NCBI GenBank assembly: GCA_021845705.1
Contig: JAJZVJ010000110.1
Coordinates: 1 to 7,395, forward strand
Reading direction: 5' to 3'
DNA length: 7,395 nt
From: a bacterium
Lineage (GTDB): Bacteria; Elusimicrobiota; Elusimicrobia; Elusimicrobiales; UBA9959
Positions within the stretch are counted from its first letter, which is position 1, and every line of letters starts with the position of its first letter. Position numbers and translations under genes: made by a program. The notes beneath the pieces were generated by a model that saw nothing but the letters and a program-made list of their open reading frames with translations, was not told the DNA's origin and did no database searches. This document shows, in pieces, positions 6,671 to 7,395 of this stretch.

Positions 6671-7394
6671 ACAGCAGTTTTCTCAGCTTCCCTATCTCCC
6701 CGAAAAGGCGCGGGCCCGGGCGCGAGAACGCGTCGCCGTTAAGGGAAGTAATTATAAGCCCGCGTTTAGCGGCGGACAGGCCGCGGGCCAGGGGCCTTGC
6801 CAGGAACTCCTTCTCCGTACCGGAAAGGAGAATAACGGCGTCCGGGTCCTGGAGGAGCACCTCCTCCCAGGAAGCCTGGAAGTACCCTTTCTTCTCCCCC
6901 GAGAAGATATTGCTTCCCCCCGCGAGCGCCACGGCCCCGGACAGGAAAGAATCGCCGCCCGCCGTCCACCCGCCGGCGTCTTCCTCTATATAAACTTTGC
7001 GGGGGACCCCCTTGTAAGGCGCGGGCAGCGCGGCCGACAGTTTTTTCACCAGTTTCTCGCCGGCGGCCTTCCTGCCCACCTCCGCCGCTATCAAGCGTAT
7101 AGTGGAGAATATGTCCTCCGGCTTTTTTTCCTCCGGCAGCGACACCACTTTCACGCCCATGGAAGCCAGTTGTTTAGTGGAGGAACCGCCGGCCCACGCG
7201 CCGGCAAAGACCGCGTCAGGCTTAAGAGAATACACCTTCTCTATGTTCGGGCGAAGATAATCCCCGGTCTTCGCTATCTTCGCGGCTTCCGGCGGCCAGT
7301 TGCAGAAATTTGAAACACCCACCAGTTCGCCGCCGGCGCCCAGCGCGAAAATGATCTCGGTGTAGGAGGGCATAAGAGAGCAGAAGCGGGAGAC
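6657..7394 (-). CDS. Periplasmic substrate-binding protein, BtuF-like (5' partial)
   Basis: A class III (helical-backbone, Peripla_BP_2 fold) binding protein that captures substrate outside the membrane and delivers it to the FecCD permease. The frame is open to the right edge, giving 245 visible residues; the ATG at 7373 is not the real start, since conserved sequence (FCSLMPSYTEI, visible residues 4-14) spans it. The signal peptide or lipobox lies outside the window. BtuF-like features are LMPSYTEIIFALGAG, NFCNWPPEA (29-37), the GDYLRPNIEKVYSLKPD segment (44-60), TAGGDSF (144-150), AGGSNIF (158-164) and RPGPRLF (225-231). These fit corrinoid binders best, but siderophore or heme binders of the same fold share several of them. 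It is the first visible gene of the importer operon and overlaps the permease by 14 nt. Any upstream riboswitch or outer-membrane receptor gene would lie outside the window. Confidence 0.9.
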   Translation of the reverse strand, partial: VSRFCSLMPSYTEIIFALGAGGELVGVSNFCNWPPEAAKIAKTGDYLRPNIEKVYSLKPDAVFAGAWAGGSSTKQLASMGVKVVSLPEEKKPEDIFSTIRLIAAEVGRKAAGEKLVKKLSAALPAPYKGVPRKVYIEEDAGGWTAGGDSFLSGAVALAGGSNIFSGEKKGYFQASWEEVLLQDPDAVILLSGTEKEFLARPLARGLSAAKRGLIITSLNGDAFSRPGPRLFGEIGKLRKLLYGEK

Positions 7395-7395
7395 C

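Noticed and set aside
6053..7313. Two long plus-strand frames (6053-6742 and 6546-7313) antisense to the permease and binding-protein genes.
   Set aside because: They are low-complexity shadows of well-supported minus-strand genes.

Overview
The window is GC-rich bacterial DNA with densely packed, partly overlapping genes. It holds five genes: two are cut by the window edges and three are complete. The combination of two GH57-family glycoside hydrolases, a DUF4912 protein and a class II (FecCD/BtuCDF-type) ABC importer suggests a deep-branching, Gram-negative-like bacterium. Elusimicrobiota or a similar lineage known mostly from metagenomes would fit, but no phylogenetic marker is present, so this placement is only an impression.

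Left block, alpha-glucan (glycogen) metabolism, about 1-4797. A plus-strand gene (2-2224, 5' end outside the window) encodes a GH57 enzyme with a DUF3536 C-terminal region. It faces a two-gene minus-strand operon: a DUF4912 protein (4797-3925) followed, with an 11-nt overlap, by a GH57 1,4-alpha-glucan branching enzyme (3935-2316). The two units converge on a 91-bp spacer that carries a symmetrical bidirectional terminator (2268-2299). Together they look like a glycogen-type polymer module: a branching enzyme, a probable glucan-associated accessory protein, and a second GH57 enzyme of unknown activity.

Spacer 4798-4988. This 191-bp AT-richer gap separates the two minus-strand operons. It contains a hairpin just after the upstream ATPase gene, a good -10 box reading leftward, a 9-bp direct repeat in the predicted leader, and a strong Shine-Dalgarno sequence in front of the DUF4912 gene.

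Right block, ABC importer, 4989-7394. On the minus strand, in order of transcription, lie a periplasmic substrate-binding protein (5' end outside the window), a FecCD-type permease and an ATPase. Overlaps of 14 nt and 1 nt imply a single translationally coupled operon. The binding protein most resembles BtuF-type corrinoid binders, so vitamin B12 or another corrinoid is the best guess; a ferric siderophore or heme is possible. The ATPase lacks the canonical Q-loop glutamine and has LSTGE in place of LSGGE.

No tRNA, rRNA, CRISPR array or mobile element was seen. No clearly new system is evident. The most interesting points are the DUF4912-branching enzyme coupling, the Cys/His cluster in the DUF3536-type GH57 protein, and the variant ATPase motifs.
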